Shown here piece by piece: positions 1 to 10,505 of a DNA stretch of 64,000 nt. How positions within the stretch are numbered: position 1 is the stretch's first letter; the number at the start of each line of letters is the position of its first letter. The DNA comes from Deinandra increscens subsp. villosa (lineage: Eukaryota; Streptophyta; Magnoliopsida; Asterales; Asteraceae). The translations under genes and the position numbers were made by a program. The stretch lies in contig JBCNJP010000010.1 of the NCBI GenBank assembly GCA_039602395.1, forward strand, positions 36,730,590-36,794,589, read 5' to 3'. The notes under the pieces were generated by a model. That model worked only from the letters and a program-made list of their open reading frames with translations. It was not told where the DNA came from and did no database searches.

Positions 1-143
1 TCTTCCTTGAAGATTGAGCTTCAACAGGCTCCTCTTTAACTTGGTAACCCAAACCTTGGTGTTTAAAACCAGAAGATTTTGATGATTCAGCAAGAGAACT
101 ACCAGAAGCACTTGTTTGATGTGCTTGTTGAGTGAAATTGACT

Positions 144-2633
144 TTAATAGCTAGTATTTTGTTCTCTTGCACCAAAATCTTGACAAAATTCAACTTCAAA
201 TGATGGAGTAGTAAAACTACTAGCCACACTTTTGTCAAAAACAACTTCATTCTCTAGCAATGATGAATCAGATGTAAACTTAGGAGCTTCACCAAACTTT
301 TCTTTCTTCTTTGTAGACTTAGATTTCTTCTTCTTTGCAGCACTTGCAAACTTAGAATAATTTTGCAATTCAGCCTTTGGATCAGGAGAAGCAGAAGAAA
401 ATTGAGATAAATCCATTAGTGTAGGAACCTTGTGAATATCATCGTCCTTAGCAGTATCAATAATTTTATCCTTCTGATACAAAAAGTTCAACAAAGTTGG
501 TGATAGATTGTAATTCTTGACATGTCTCTGTAAATCTAGAGTCTCCAATTTCAATTCAGCAATCTTTTGTTGAGCAAAATAACAAATCTTTTGAGACTTA
601 ATGAGTTCATCATTTAAATCATTGTACTCATATGTTTGCCATTTCCTAACTTCACATTCTGCAAAAATCGCTTCTCGAACACTTTCCATTTCTTTTTGAA
701 AATATCATTGTCTTCTGTCAAAACTTCATTCTTGTCATGAACATTAACATTGTCAACCCTTAACTTTTCAACTTCATTTTGAAGAATAATCACTTTATCA
801 GCAGCTTCAACTGCAATATCATTGACTCTTTCATATTTTTGTTGAAGTGGATAAGTATTCCGAAATAAAGCCTCAAAGTCTTCAGCAGCTTCCTGAGCTT
901 TAGCTTTAGCTTTCTCACATTCTTCAACCAGATCAACTTTTTCTTTTATCAACTTCTCATGACTGGTATTCAAAGAATAATATTTGTCTTGAAAACTTTC
1001 CAATTCCTGCTTCAGCACAACAATCTGTTTAGTTAACAACTTGAAATCTCTTTCCAAACTTACATGTTTTTTGTTTAAGCCAGCTCACTTATAATATTTA
1101 ATATATCTTCTTCTTTTGGTTTTTCAGTCACATTTGCTTCACTTTCTTCAACTGTTTTTGCTTTTGAACTCGTTTCAGAATCAGTCAGAATACTATCACT
1201 TAAATGAGGAGCTGACAAAGCAACAACTTCATTATCTGTATTAGCTTCACTAAAGTGGATATTACAATTTGCATTTCTTCTAAATTTATGATCTGCATTC
1301 CAAGCAAATTCATTTGGATGCCAAAATATTTCCGCCATTCTTCCATCAAGACAGACAAATTTTGATCTTGACTTGGTGAAGCTTTTACCAAGTGAGCATG
1401 TAGATCAGACTTAAATTTATTATCGGTGGATGTTGGACATTCACGAGCAAAATATCCATATAATGAACACTTGTAACATTTCACCTTACACTTGTCTAAT
1501 CCAATCTTTCCATCTTGATTCAACCTCTTCTTCCCGGTTCTATTAAAAAACTTCTTTGTTCTTCTAACCAACATAGCATACTACCAATTCAAATCTATCT
1601 CCTCCAGATGATCATAATCAATTTGATCATAGTCTTCTTCGGTCAATTCTACATTACTCAGTGAACCAGTAATAACACCAAGATATGACGAGACAAGAGC
1701 AGACATCAATGCCATATAATCTTCAGTTGTTTTGACCGATAAGGCATTATGTGTTGATGAACTTGGAATTGAAACAATACAACCAGAGGAATAACCAGAA
1801 TTATTAGTTATTCTGGCAACAAATGTTGTAGGAGGTGCGGAATTTAAAACATTAGACTTCACAGCATGAGTGGTGGAATCATTTTCTCCATGATACACAG
1901 TAGGATTTTGAATTTGTGCAGGCAATGACTTGTTCATAGTCAATTCCATATCCCTAGCTTGTATTCTTTCAAGTAAATCATTATACGACAAACTTGAATA
2001 TTCTTTATCATGAGTAATCATCATAACATAATTCTCCCAGTTCTCAGGTAATGCCTCCAACGACTTTTCCTTCAAATCAACATCTTCCTTTTTGATGTTT
2101 ACGAATACCACTTCACACATTAAATGTGAAAACCTTGTAATCAGATTTGGAATAGTCTCATTTTGGTCATTCTTAAAATTATCAAATTCTTTCTCCAAAA
2201 CTTTCTGACGACTTTTCTTGTATTGATCATTACCCTCACATCTCTTCTGTAATGCATCCCATAAATCTTTTGCAGTATCATAAGCAGAAAGCTGATGTAA
2301 TAACTCCTTCGGTAATGCCATCGTCAATGTTCCCAAAGCCTTTTATTCAGCTTGATATGCTTTCTTTTATTCAAATGTCAAACTTTTCTGTAAAATTGGT
2401 CTTCCATTTCCATTTATTGGATACCCATATTGATCCGTGTATGACAACCAAATATCCACATCATTCGTTTCGACATATCCCTCGAATCTTTTAACCCAAC
2501 TATGATAATCTTCCAATCGAAGTAATTTGGGAACTTTCTGACTTGTTCCTATTTCATTATCATAGTTCAACATATTTTGCATTGTGGTTTGCATTGACGT
2601 TTGCATTGCAGTGAATACTTGAAAATCACTCAT
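144..2633 (-). pseudogene. gag: Copia-A gag (UBN2-type), broken
   Basis: Gag would form the virus-like particle and bind the element RNA. The start at 2633 (protein begins MSDFQVF) is homologous to the gag start of Copia-B. The N-terminal UBN2/gag-polypeptide region spans about 2633-1581, with motifs such as KVPKLLRLEDY and LPENWENYVMM. A zinc knuckle follows at about 1470-1430, then a long lysine/glutamate-rich coiled coil (about 1057-614). Reading frame is lost near 2340-2366, at the TAG near 1578, and again near 1340, 1060 and 650, so no full protein can be made. The knuckle reads CYKCSLYGYFAREC: its metal-binding His is Tyr. Confidence 0.8.
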
Positions 2634-2859
2634 CTTTTTCCGAAAAATTACACTTCAAAAACTTCAAATGCAAAAACTAAGGTCTTAGAAGTGGATTTTG
2701 GGGGTCGAAATGGATGGTACTAGCCATAAGGCCAGTAAAAGTGTAGATCTCTCCACGACGGTCGTTTTGGCTGGTATTAGCTCCCGTAACTCTTAACAAA
2801 ACTCAAGTTACGTCAGTTTTAGTAAAGCAACCCAAAAATATTGATCTAAAATTTTGATT

Positions 2860-3185
2860 TGCAAACTGATACACGAACTGGTCCGAACTGAACAATGTGA
2901 TCCCAACTAAAATGATCCGAGGTGATCCGAACTGGTTCCAAACTGGTTCCGAACTAAGACTATTGAACTGAACTCGTCCGAACTATGACTTCGGATATAC
3001 GAACTGAAATCCGAACTGAGACTAACTGAACTAAATCCGAACTGGACCTTTACTTGACTAAACTCACACGAACCAAATGGAACTCAAACTTCACTTAAAC
3101 GAACCTATCTGAACTCAACCAAACTTGCACTTCGGAGCGGTTATTTTTCAGTCAGACAGTTCTTCACCCGAACTAAAACGAACCA
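2860..3185 (-). repeat. Copia-A leader: CGAACT word array
   Basis: Between gag and the primer-binding site, the hexamer CGAACT occurs nine times on the plus strand in about 320 bases, mostly as CCGAACTG or CCGAACTA at irregular spacing, with near matches such as CGAACC and GGTTCC between. It is not a head-to-tail tandem repeat and has no coding potential. The same word recurs in both orientations in the LTR at 3631-3705. Confidence 0.75.
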
Positions 3186-3408
3186 GATCATTTTTTAATA
3201 AATTTTCACGATTTTGAGTGTTTCTGAACAAGATCTTCAGAAGTAAGTCAGATATATTTGAGAGGAATGATTTAGGGGTTGATTGTTCACTAAAAACTCA
3301 GCAAAGATGAACAAACGGAAGCAAAAATGTATCAAATTTTTAAAAAAACCCCACTTTTTGAACCAAAAACTCAAAAAACACACGATTTAATGATTAGTAG
3401 AGTGAACC

Positions 3409-3424
3409 GAAAGCTCTGATACCA
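3409..3424 (-). other. Copia-A primer-binding site (initiator Met tRNA)
   Basis: The minus strand reads TGGTATCAGAGCTTTC, the complement of the 3' end of plant initiator tRNA-Met, two bases from the LTR edge. This fixes the element's orientation and the inner LTR boundary. Confidence 0.85.
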
Positions 3425-3426
3425 CT

Positions 3427-3771
3427 TGAAAGTTCATGAGCTGAGGATCATCTAATAGATCAGGATCAAATGTGCAATTCAAGTATGAAAATGAGACACA
3501 AAGAGTAAATACAAATGTGATTTGTATTGCTTAACAATCAAAGGATTTCACACAGAAACACACACATAAGATCTGACCAGCAGTTTAGAAATCTATACAA
3601 GATAAGCTATTTATAGTCGTTCCAAAATGTGCGAACTGGACCTCACACGAACTGCCACTTCGGGTCATTTCGTGTGCACCCGAACTAGAAGTTCGGGTCA
3701 CTTCGGACACAAACTCTTCTATAGCTTTATTCTATATTCAATACTCTACACGATGAACAGAATCATGTTCT
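3427..3771 (-). repeat. Copia-A 5' LTR
   Basis: The inner edge is TGAAAGTTCATG on the plus strand, next to the primer-binding site. The outer edge is near 3771, where CATGTTCTAAA resembles the CTCTAACA end of the Copia-B LTR with a base lost. A TATA box (CTATAAATAG on the minus strand) lies at 3607-3616. Immediately upstream of it (3631-3705) is a cluster of CGAACT and AGTTCG words in both orientations. The outer edge is approximate because the partner LTR is not in the window. Confidence 0.75.
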
Positions 3772-5167
3772 AAACCCTCTGTCTCAACACGGCCTACCCC
3801 GTTCCCCTTGTGCCTGACAGAGCATGGCCCATGCCAAACAGTGGCACGGCCCGTGCCAAACTTGGAACTTGCCTATAAAATCGAGCCCTCCTCCTCCATT
3901 CCATTTTGCTCAATTCTTTCCTCCTCTCTTGTAGTATAGTTGAGCCATTTGGCACTTTTAATGTTTTGTAATCAAGTTTATAAGAACTACAACTTAAGTA
4001 ATAATTTGTAAGCTTGTGTCTATGAAATCTTCTTTTTCTCTAAAGCAAATCTTTAAAGCCATGATTGGCTAACTCTTATACTTAATTGAGAAGTAATAAA
4101 CCTTTGCTGGGATGGTTAATGGCTTTATAAAATCGTTTAAAGTGTGTTTAATGAATTTATGAAAACCATTTTTATTGAAAGTTTATTATTAACTTTTTGA
4201 ACCAAACGTGCTCTATATATCACAAACCATTTGAGGAGTCGAAATCTCATCAACTGGACTTGTGACACCCGGATGGTGGACGATGCATGATCCTTCAGGT
4301 AAGCTCGTGGCCCATGATACATTCGGGGTCCTTATGTCTATGTAAGCAAACCCGACTAACCACGCTGGTGCGGACTGAAAGTAATTGGTTGGGAATAAGG
4401 GTTGGTAATATTTTGTCACTTCACGAAAGCCGAATAGGTACGTGTTTGTGAACTTGGCTATGGTACGCCAGACATACACATGTGGAGAGCTAGATATGAA
4501 AGAAATGGACCATACTCCCTTAAAAAGATAATTTTTATAATAAAATAATCCGGCACACAGGGTTGTTCCCTTGCTAGTTCATGACGGTGTGTCGAGTGTA
4601 ACGATTTCCTGACCAAGGGGCCCTATAACTAAGTGGCATTACACCACTTCGTTTGTCCCTAGCAGCACCTTTCCTTGGGGTTCGTACTCCTCGCAGACGA
4701 TCAGCGTTGTGGATGGTGAATCAGCCTAAGATATCGAAAGGTGGTTGGTCATCAGCTAGTGAACAATCTTAAGCGAGATTATAAATGACCATTCAACCTT
4801 CCTCAACTACTGGTAAGTTCTCCAAAGTAATATTAACTTCGATTCACATTAGTTTAAAAACACCATCTTATGAGGTTTTTATTTTATTTTATTTTTATCA
4901 AAATCTTTCTCACTTACTAAAAGTTTAAATTTGGTTGGATGTTGACAGCGTCTGAGTATCCAAAAGTTCTTACTTTCCATTGTGTTCTTGAACGATCCCG
5001 ATTTAACTTACCACTACTATACTACTTCATGATGGGTGCACTGCCCGTGTACTATGGTGAAATCGTAGTTGTCAAGTCAATTGTGTTTTATAAATTTAAA
5101 AGCATAAACACTGCTAAAAAGGTACGCAAAATATTGTTATATTTTATATATACCTCAGCACACACCA
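3772..5167 (+). repeat. Athila-type 5' LTR
   Basis: This stretch aligns with 8618-9903/14905-14914 from TATAAAA at 3874 to the terminal CACCA at 5167, about 1.3 kb, a usual size for this lineage. The TATA box is at 3874-3880. Just upstream are two palindromes, GCATGGCCCATGC (3822-3834) and GGCACGGCCCGTGCC (3843-3857). The left edge is uncertain because Copia-A adjoins it. ORFs inside are short and not conserved. Confidence 0.75.
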
Positions 5168-5174
5168 TGCTTTT

Positions 5175-5192
5175 TGGCACCGTTGTCGGGGA
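5175..5192 (+). other. Athila-type primer-binding site (Asp tRNA)
   Basis: TGGCACCGTTGTCGGGGA matches, with two substitutions, the complement of the plant tRNA-Asp 3' end (TGGCGCCGTTGCCGGGGA). It lies seven bases downstream of the LTR end. This primer is typical of Athila-group elements. Confidence 0.8.
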
Positions 5193-5330
5193 CACAAACG
5201 AGAACTTAGAGAAAAGTCTAAGTCGGCAGCCCGGCATTAGCTTATTTTAATTTTTTTAAATTTTCTTTTCTTTTTATTTTCTTATTGTTTTCTTCTACTC
5301 ATTTATTTTTCTCAGAGAAATATTTCAAGG

Positions 5331-6475
5331 ATGGATATTAATCCGGACGAATACTTCGGTTATAACGATAGATGACCTCAGTCTGTATGGTGCAGAATCT
5401 GCGGTGGTCCCCATTACTCTCGAGACTGCTACCTTTTAGTGAGAATGTTTGCGTTCTTGTGAGTGGATGAACGACCAGACGAAAATCGAAGCCATTGTTA
5501 CGATTCTTTTTCACAATCGTTGCAAAGTAATGCTTTTTGTCATAACACTAACCAATCTGAGCTAACCACGTCTATTGGCAAGAATATATCAGGTTGCAAG
5601 ATTCTGAAAACGAATCAACTTCAACACCTTCTCACTCTACATCTTGTTCTCATGATTTTTCCTTCATCTTCCTGGAATTTAATGAGCAAAGCTCACAACA
5701 TTCAAACTTTGCCCATGCACCCCAGACAGAAAATCCGTCTTATATTCGACCTAAAATAGACCTCGAAGAAATCACATAAAGAATGCTAGAACATATAAAG
5801 GTTATAGAGGACTATTTTAGTCGAATAAAGAAGGAAGGGAAAGAAGAAATCATAGTCACAGAAGTTGTCTTAGATCCTACCATCTCAAAAGCCCATCTCA
5901 TTTCAGCAAGTCCTAAAGAAGAGGAGTTGGATGCAACCGCTTATATTCAGTGTCTTGATCCTCACCAGTCAAAAAGATGAAAGAAATTCCAATTCCATCA
6001 TCATCAAATGGTAAGAGTAAGTCTCTTCCAACTCGGGTACATATTTCTTCACCTTCCTTATAATGTTTGTCTAGCATACCAACTAATGAAAGATTTTCCA
6101 AAGAAATGTTTACTTCACCAAAACTTAAAGAATTACAGCATGTTATACTTACTAAAGAACAATCATTACATTTTAGAAACCTTTCTAATAAAAACTCAAT
6201 GCCATGTTTTTTTTCTAAAAGAGAATACACACTGCTATAGTTGATGATAGTTTGCTAGTGTATATAATATCACCCTCCATGCTTGGTGCACTTGAGTTAG
6301 GTGAAATAACCCCTTTTTGTATGCCGTTCATTCTTTTTCTGATCGATATGTCCAACAAAAAAAAGAATCATCAAAGATGTCGTAATCCAAGTCAAAACGT
6401 TAATATCCCATCTGATTTCATCATCCTTGATGACACTCCCTTAGTTTTCGTAAGCCCCTCTTAGAAACTTAGCGA
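5331..6475 (+). pseudogene. gag: Athila-type gag remnant
   Basis: The reading starts at an ATG at 5331 (MDINPDEYFGYND) and is stopped after about 16 codons. In the same frame past the stop it encodes a zinc-knuckle-like CRICGGPHYSRDC. Downstream pieces to about 6470 are in different frames and rich in Glu, Lys and Ser. I cannot see a capsid domain, so either it has been lost or this gag is unusually divergent. It is non-functional. Confidence 0.55.
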
Positions 6476-8610
6476 TTGGTGACCAGCCTGGACAATAATG
6501 AAATGACACTCCAACTCGGACACCACAAGCTTTCTTTGAAGGTTGAAAGATCCTTAGGATACCCTGCATCTGATGACCCTCCTTGGCTGCAAGAAGTAGA
6601 AGAAGAAGAACTCACCCAGGAAGTCTTGGAAGAGGGGAAGAACCCATCTCTTGATTCTGATCACTTAACAATTGAGTTAGGCCAAGCAATTCAAGCCAAC
6701 CCAGAAACGGAAAATGCTAACAGCACGTCGGCAGCTGCAGATTCAATCGCTCTAGAATTGAAAGAACTCCCAGAACATCTGGGGTACGCCTTTTTGGAAG
6801 ACGATCTCAACTCACCGGTGATCATCTTTGCACGCCTAAGCTCATGAAAAAAGGAATCACTACTTGATGTTCTCTGTAAGCACAGAAAGGCTATTGCATG
6901 GAAGCTCTCTGAAATTAAAGGAACTAGCCCATCGCTCTGTACTCATAAAATTATTATGGAGGACGTATATAAACCCGTTGTCTAGCAACAACGAAGGGTA
7001 AATCCCAATGTTCAGGAGGTGGTGAAAAAGAAAGTTGTCAAACTTATGGACGCCGGACTTATATACCCTATATCTGATAGCCCTTGGTTTAACTCTGTTT
7101 AGGTGGTGCCCAAGAAAGGTGGAATAACTATCATAACCAATGACAAAGATGAAATCATTCCTACTCGGATAGTTACTAGCAGGAGAGTTTGTATAGACTA
7201 TAGAAGGCTAAATGATGCCACTAGAAAAGGACCATTTTCCTTTGCCCTTCATAGACTAAATGCCTAAACGTTTGTTTGGATATATGTACTATTGATTTCT
7301 TGACAGTTTCTTAGTGTACTTTCAAATCCCTATAGACCCATAGGACCAAGAGGAAATAACATTTACATGTCCATATGGTACTTTTGCCTACAGACGTATG
7401 CCCTTCGGCTTATGTAATGCTTCCGCTAACTTTCAGTGTTGCATGGTTGCCATTTTCCACGATATGATTGAAAATTCCATTGAAGCTTTCATGGATAACT
7501 TTTTGGTTTTTGGTAACTCGTTTGATCATTGTCTGCAAAATCTGGAGAAAATGTTTGCCCGATGTGAAGAAACTAACCTAGCCTTAAATTGGGAAAAGTG
7601 TCATTTTATGGTTCAAGAAGGTATAGTTCTTGGTCATAAAGTTTCCCAAGCTAGTTTAGAGGTAGACAAAGCCAAAGTAGATACTATCTCTCGTCTGCCA
7701 CCACCATCTTCCATCCGCGATATTCGTAGTTTCCTCGGACTTGCAAGATTCTACCGCCGTTTTATTAAAGACTTTTCCAAGATCTCAAGGCCTTTGACAA
7801 AACTCATGGAAAAAGAAGTTATTTTCAATTTCCACCAAGACTATCTGGAAGCTTTCACTCTCCTTAAAGATAAACTGGTAAATGCACCAATCATGACTGC
7901 ACCAGAATGGTCTCTTCCATTTGAGATCATGTGTGATGCAAGTGACTACGTTGTGGGCGAAGTGTTAGGTCAACGAAAGGATAAGCATTTCCACCCCCAT
8001 TTACTACGCCAGTAAGACGCTCAACGATTCCCTGGAAAAATACACAGTTACTGAAAAGGAATTGTTGACGGAGGTATTTGCTTTTGATAAATTTCGTTCA
8101 TATCTAGTGTTATCCAAAACCATCATTTTCACCGATCATGCTGCTATCAAGTATCTCTTCAAGAAGCAAGACGCTAAGCCATGACTCATTCGTTGGATCC
8201 TTCTGCTCCAAGAATTCGACATTGAGATTCGAAACAAGAAGGGTGCTGAGAATACCGCCGCTTATCACCTATCAAGACTTGAATGCAATACTCAATCTTC
8301 AGGAGGGGAAATAAATGAAATATTTCCTACAAGATACATTGAGAGAGTAGACTCTTCTAAAGAACCCTGGTTTGCATACATGGCAAACTACTTAGCAAGC
8401 GGCTTTGTACCTAGAGGGTTAACACATCAACAACGAAGAAAATTCTTCACTGACGCTAAACACTACATGTGGGAAGACCCATATCTATTCAAGATATGTG
8501 TCGACCAACTAATTAGAAGATGTGTCTACGGTGTAGATACCACTATCATACTTAAGCATTGTCACTCTGGACCTTGTGGAGGACACCACGGAGCTGTAAC
8601 ACTTTTCAAA
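6476..8610 (+). pseudogene. pol: Athila-type pol remnant (RT, RNase H, start of integrase)
   Basis: The segment before RT (about 6740-6990) reads ALELKELPEHLGYAF and AIAWKLSEIKG, characteristic of this lineage. In-frame stops follow near 6980 and 7098 and the frame changes near 7210-7400. RT continues at 7398-8015 with MPFGLCNASANFQ. The catalytic YMDDF-type box reads FMDNF, losing one essential Asp. RNase H pieces (FTDHAAIKYLF near 8130) follow in another frame, then the start of the integrase zinc region (HCHSGPCGGHHG, about 8556-8595). Integrase is then cut off and joined to LTR sequence. It cannot encode an active enzyme. Confidence 0.8.
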
Positions 8611-8617
8611 GGACTGC

Positions 8618-9903
8618 CAATAAAAGGAGCCCTCCTCCTCCATTTCATTTTGCTTAATTCTTTCTTCCTCTGTTGTAGTATAGTTGAGCCATTTGGAGTT
8701 TTTTTAATTTTTTGTAATCAAGTTTATAAGAACTATAACTTAAGTAAGAATTTGTAAGCTTCTGTCTACGAAATCTTCTTTTTCTCTTAAGCAAATCTTC
8801 AAAGACATGATTGGCTAACTCTTATACTTACTTGGGAAGTAATAAACCTTTGGTGGGATGGTTAATGGCTTTAGAAACTCATTTAAGGTGTGTTTAATGA
8901 CTTTATGAAAACCCTTTTTATTAAAGTTTATTATTAACGTTTTGAACCAAACATGCTCTATTTATCACAGGCAATTTGAGGAGTTGAAATATCATCAACC
9001 GGACTTGTGACACCCGATTGGGGGACGATGAATGATCCTTCGGGTGACTCGCGCCCCATGTCACATGATACGTTAGGGGTCCTTATGTCTATGTAAGCAA
9101 ACCCGGCTGACCACGCAGGTGCGGGATGAAAGTAATTGGTTGGGAATATTGGTAATATTTTGTCACTTCACGGAATCCGAATACGTACGTGTTTGTGAAC
9201 TTGGCTATGGTTACGCCGGACACACACATGTAGAGAGCTAGGTATGAAAGAAACGGACCATAGTCCCTTAAAAATATAATTTTCATAATAAAATAATCCG
9301 GCACGCAGGGTTGTTCCCATGTTGGTTCATGACGGCGTGTCGAGTGTAATGGTTGCCTGACCAAGGGGTCCTACAACTAAGTAGCATTACACCACTTTGT
9401 TTGTCAGCTAGCAGCACCTTTACTCGAGGTTCTTACTCCTCGTAGACGATCGCCTTTATGGATGGTGAATTCGCCTAAGATTCTGAAAGTTGGTCGGTCG
9501 TCTGCTACTGAACAATCTTAAGCGGGATTATAAATAACCATTAAACCTTCCTTAACTACTGGTAAGTTCTCCTAAGTAATATTAACTTCGATTCACATTA
9601 CTTTAAAAACACCATCTTATTTGTTTTTTATTTTATTTTTATTAAAATCTTTCTAACTTATTAAAAGTTTAAATCTGGTTGGATGTTGATAGGGGTCTGA
9701 GTATCCAAAAGTTCCCACTTTCCATTGTATCCTTGAACGATCCCGATTCAACTTACCACTATTATACAGCTCCACGATGGGTGCACTTGCCAGTGTACTG
9801 TGGTGAAATAATAGTTGTCAAGTCAATCTTGTTTTTTAAATTTAAAAGCTTAAACACTGCTAAAAAGGTACGAAAAATATTGCCATATTTTATATATACC
9901 TCA
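8618..9903 (+). repeat. Athila-type 3' LTR, part 1 (5'-truncated)
   Basis: Homologous to 3874-5160. It begins at TAAAAGGAGCCC, immediately after integrase-derived sequence, so the U3 upstream of the TATA box is missing. The likely cause is a deletion joining integrase to the LTR at a short A-rich match. It is interrupted at 9903 by Copia-B and resumes at 14905. Confidence 0.8.
9899..9903. repeat. Target-site duplication of Copia-B, left copy
   Basis: CCTCA precedes the LTR at 9904 and is repeated at 14900-14904 directly after the other LTR. The undisturbed 5' LTR has a single CCTCA at the same place (5152-5156), confirming the nested insertion. Confidence 0.9.
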
Positions 9904-10262
9904 TGAAGAACCACTTACGATCTTACTACTGCATGATTTGGTAATCGGAGAAACACAAACGAGTAAATAAAGCTTGGCTTTATTGATTCACTTAGAGAAT
10001 AGAAGCTAGAGAGAGAAACACACTCAATACACACAGCTAAGAAGATATAGAATGACAGACCTAACTAGACTCTCTATAACATGAACTATTTATAGTCAAT
10101 AACACACTAACCTGCGTACCACCCACGTAGCATTTGGTACGCACGTACCATCTGGTACGGTTGGCCATCTGATACGGCCAATTGACTATCTTGACTCACA
10201 CAGATTCTCTAGGTTAGATACAATACACGAGACACACGTTAGCATAGGAATATGCTCTAACA
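9904..10262 (-). repeat. Copia-B 3' LTR
   Basis: 359 bp, from TGAAGAACC to GCTCTAACA on the plus strand. TATA box at 10086-10095, with CGTACC/GGTACG words at 10112-10182 just upstream of it. It differs from the other LTR by a copy-number change of the GGTACGG unit and scattered substitutions, so the insertion is not recent. Confidence 0.9.
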
Positions 10263-10275
10263 AACTCCCCCTTAA
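10263..10275 (-). other. Copia-B polypurine tract
   Basis: On the minus strand TTAAGGGGGAGTT sits directly against the 3' LTR, the expected primer for plus-strand DNA synthesis. Very similar tracts adjoin the LTRs at 16675 and 39218. Confidence 0.85.
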
Positions 10276-10505
10276 CGTGTATTGCAACTAACTATCTATC
10301 TATCTAACAAAACTTCAGTCTTCAATCTTCAGCATCATGGCGTCTGATCTTCAACTTGAAATTTTGTCAGAAATAGAGCTTGCATGGCTGTGTATTGCAA
10401 CATAAAGACACTATTTTTGGTTTTTCAATTTTCTCCCGCTAAACGACAAACGGAATGCATTAAAGAAAGAAAATTAACCAATCGATACTGATACCTTTCA
10501 GGTTT

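Larger units (their letters stand above)
1..3771 (-). mobile_element. Copia-A: 5' part of a Ty1/copia element
   Basis: A minus-strand copia retrotransposon that runs off the left edge. Read from right to left it shows a 5' LTR, an initiator-Met tRNA primer-binding site, a leader rich in the word CGAACT, and a broken gag gene. No protease, integrase or RT is visible, but the rest of the element lies outside the window, so it cannot be called gag-only. Its gag is clearly related to that of Copia-B (9904-14899). The right LTR edge abuts the Athila-type LTR, so this copy probably inserted into or next to that element. Confidence 0.85.

Noticed and set aside
2860..3185. Word arrays as possible CRISPR-like arrays
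   Set aside because: Spacing is irregular, words are 6-9 bases, they occur in both orientations, and the context is a plant retrotransposon leader.
3427..3771. Searching for the target duplication of Copia-A
   Set aside because: The other end lies outside the window, so no pair can be compared.
7398..8015. RT of an endogenous plant pararetrovirus
   Set aside because: Sequence motifs, the tRNA-Asp primer site and paired LTRs show an Athila-type gypsy element.
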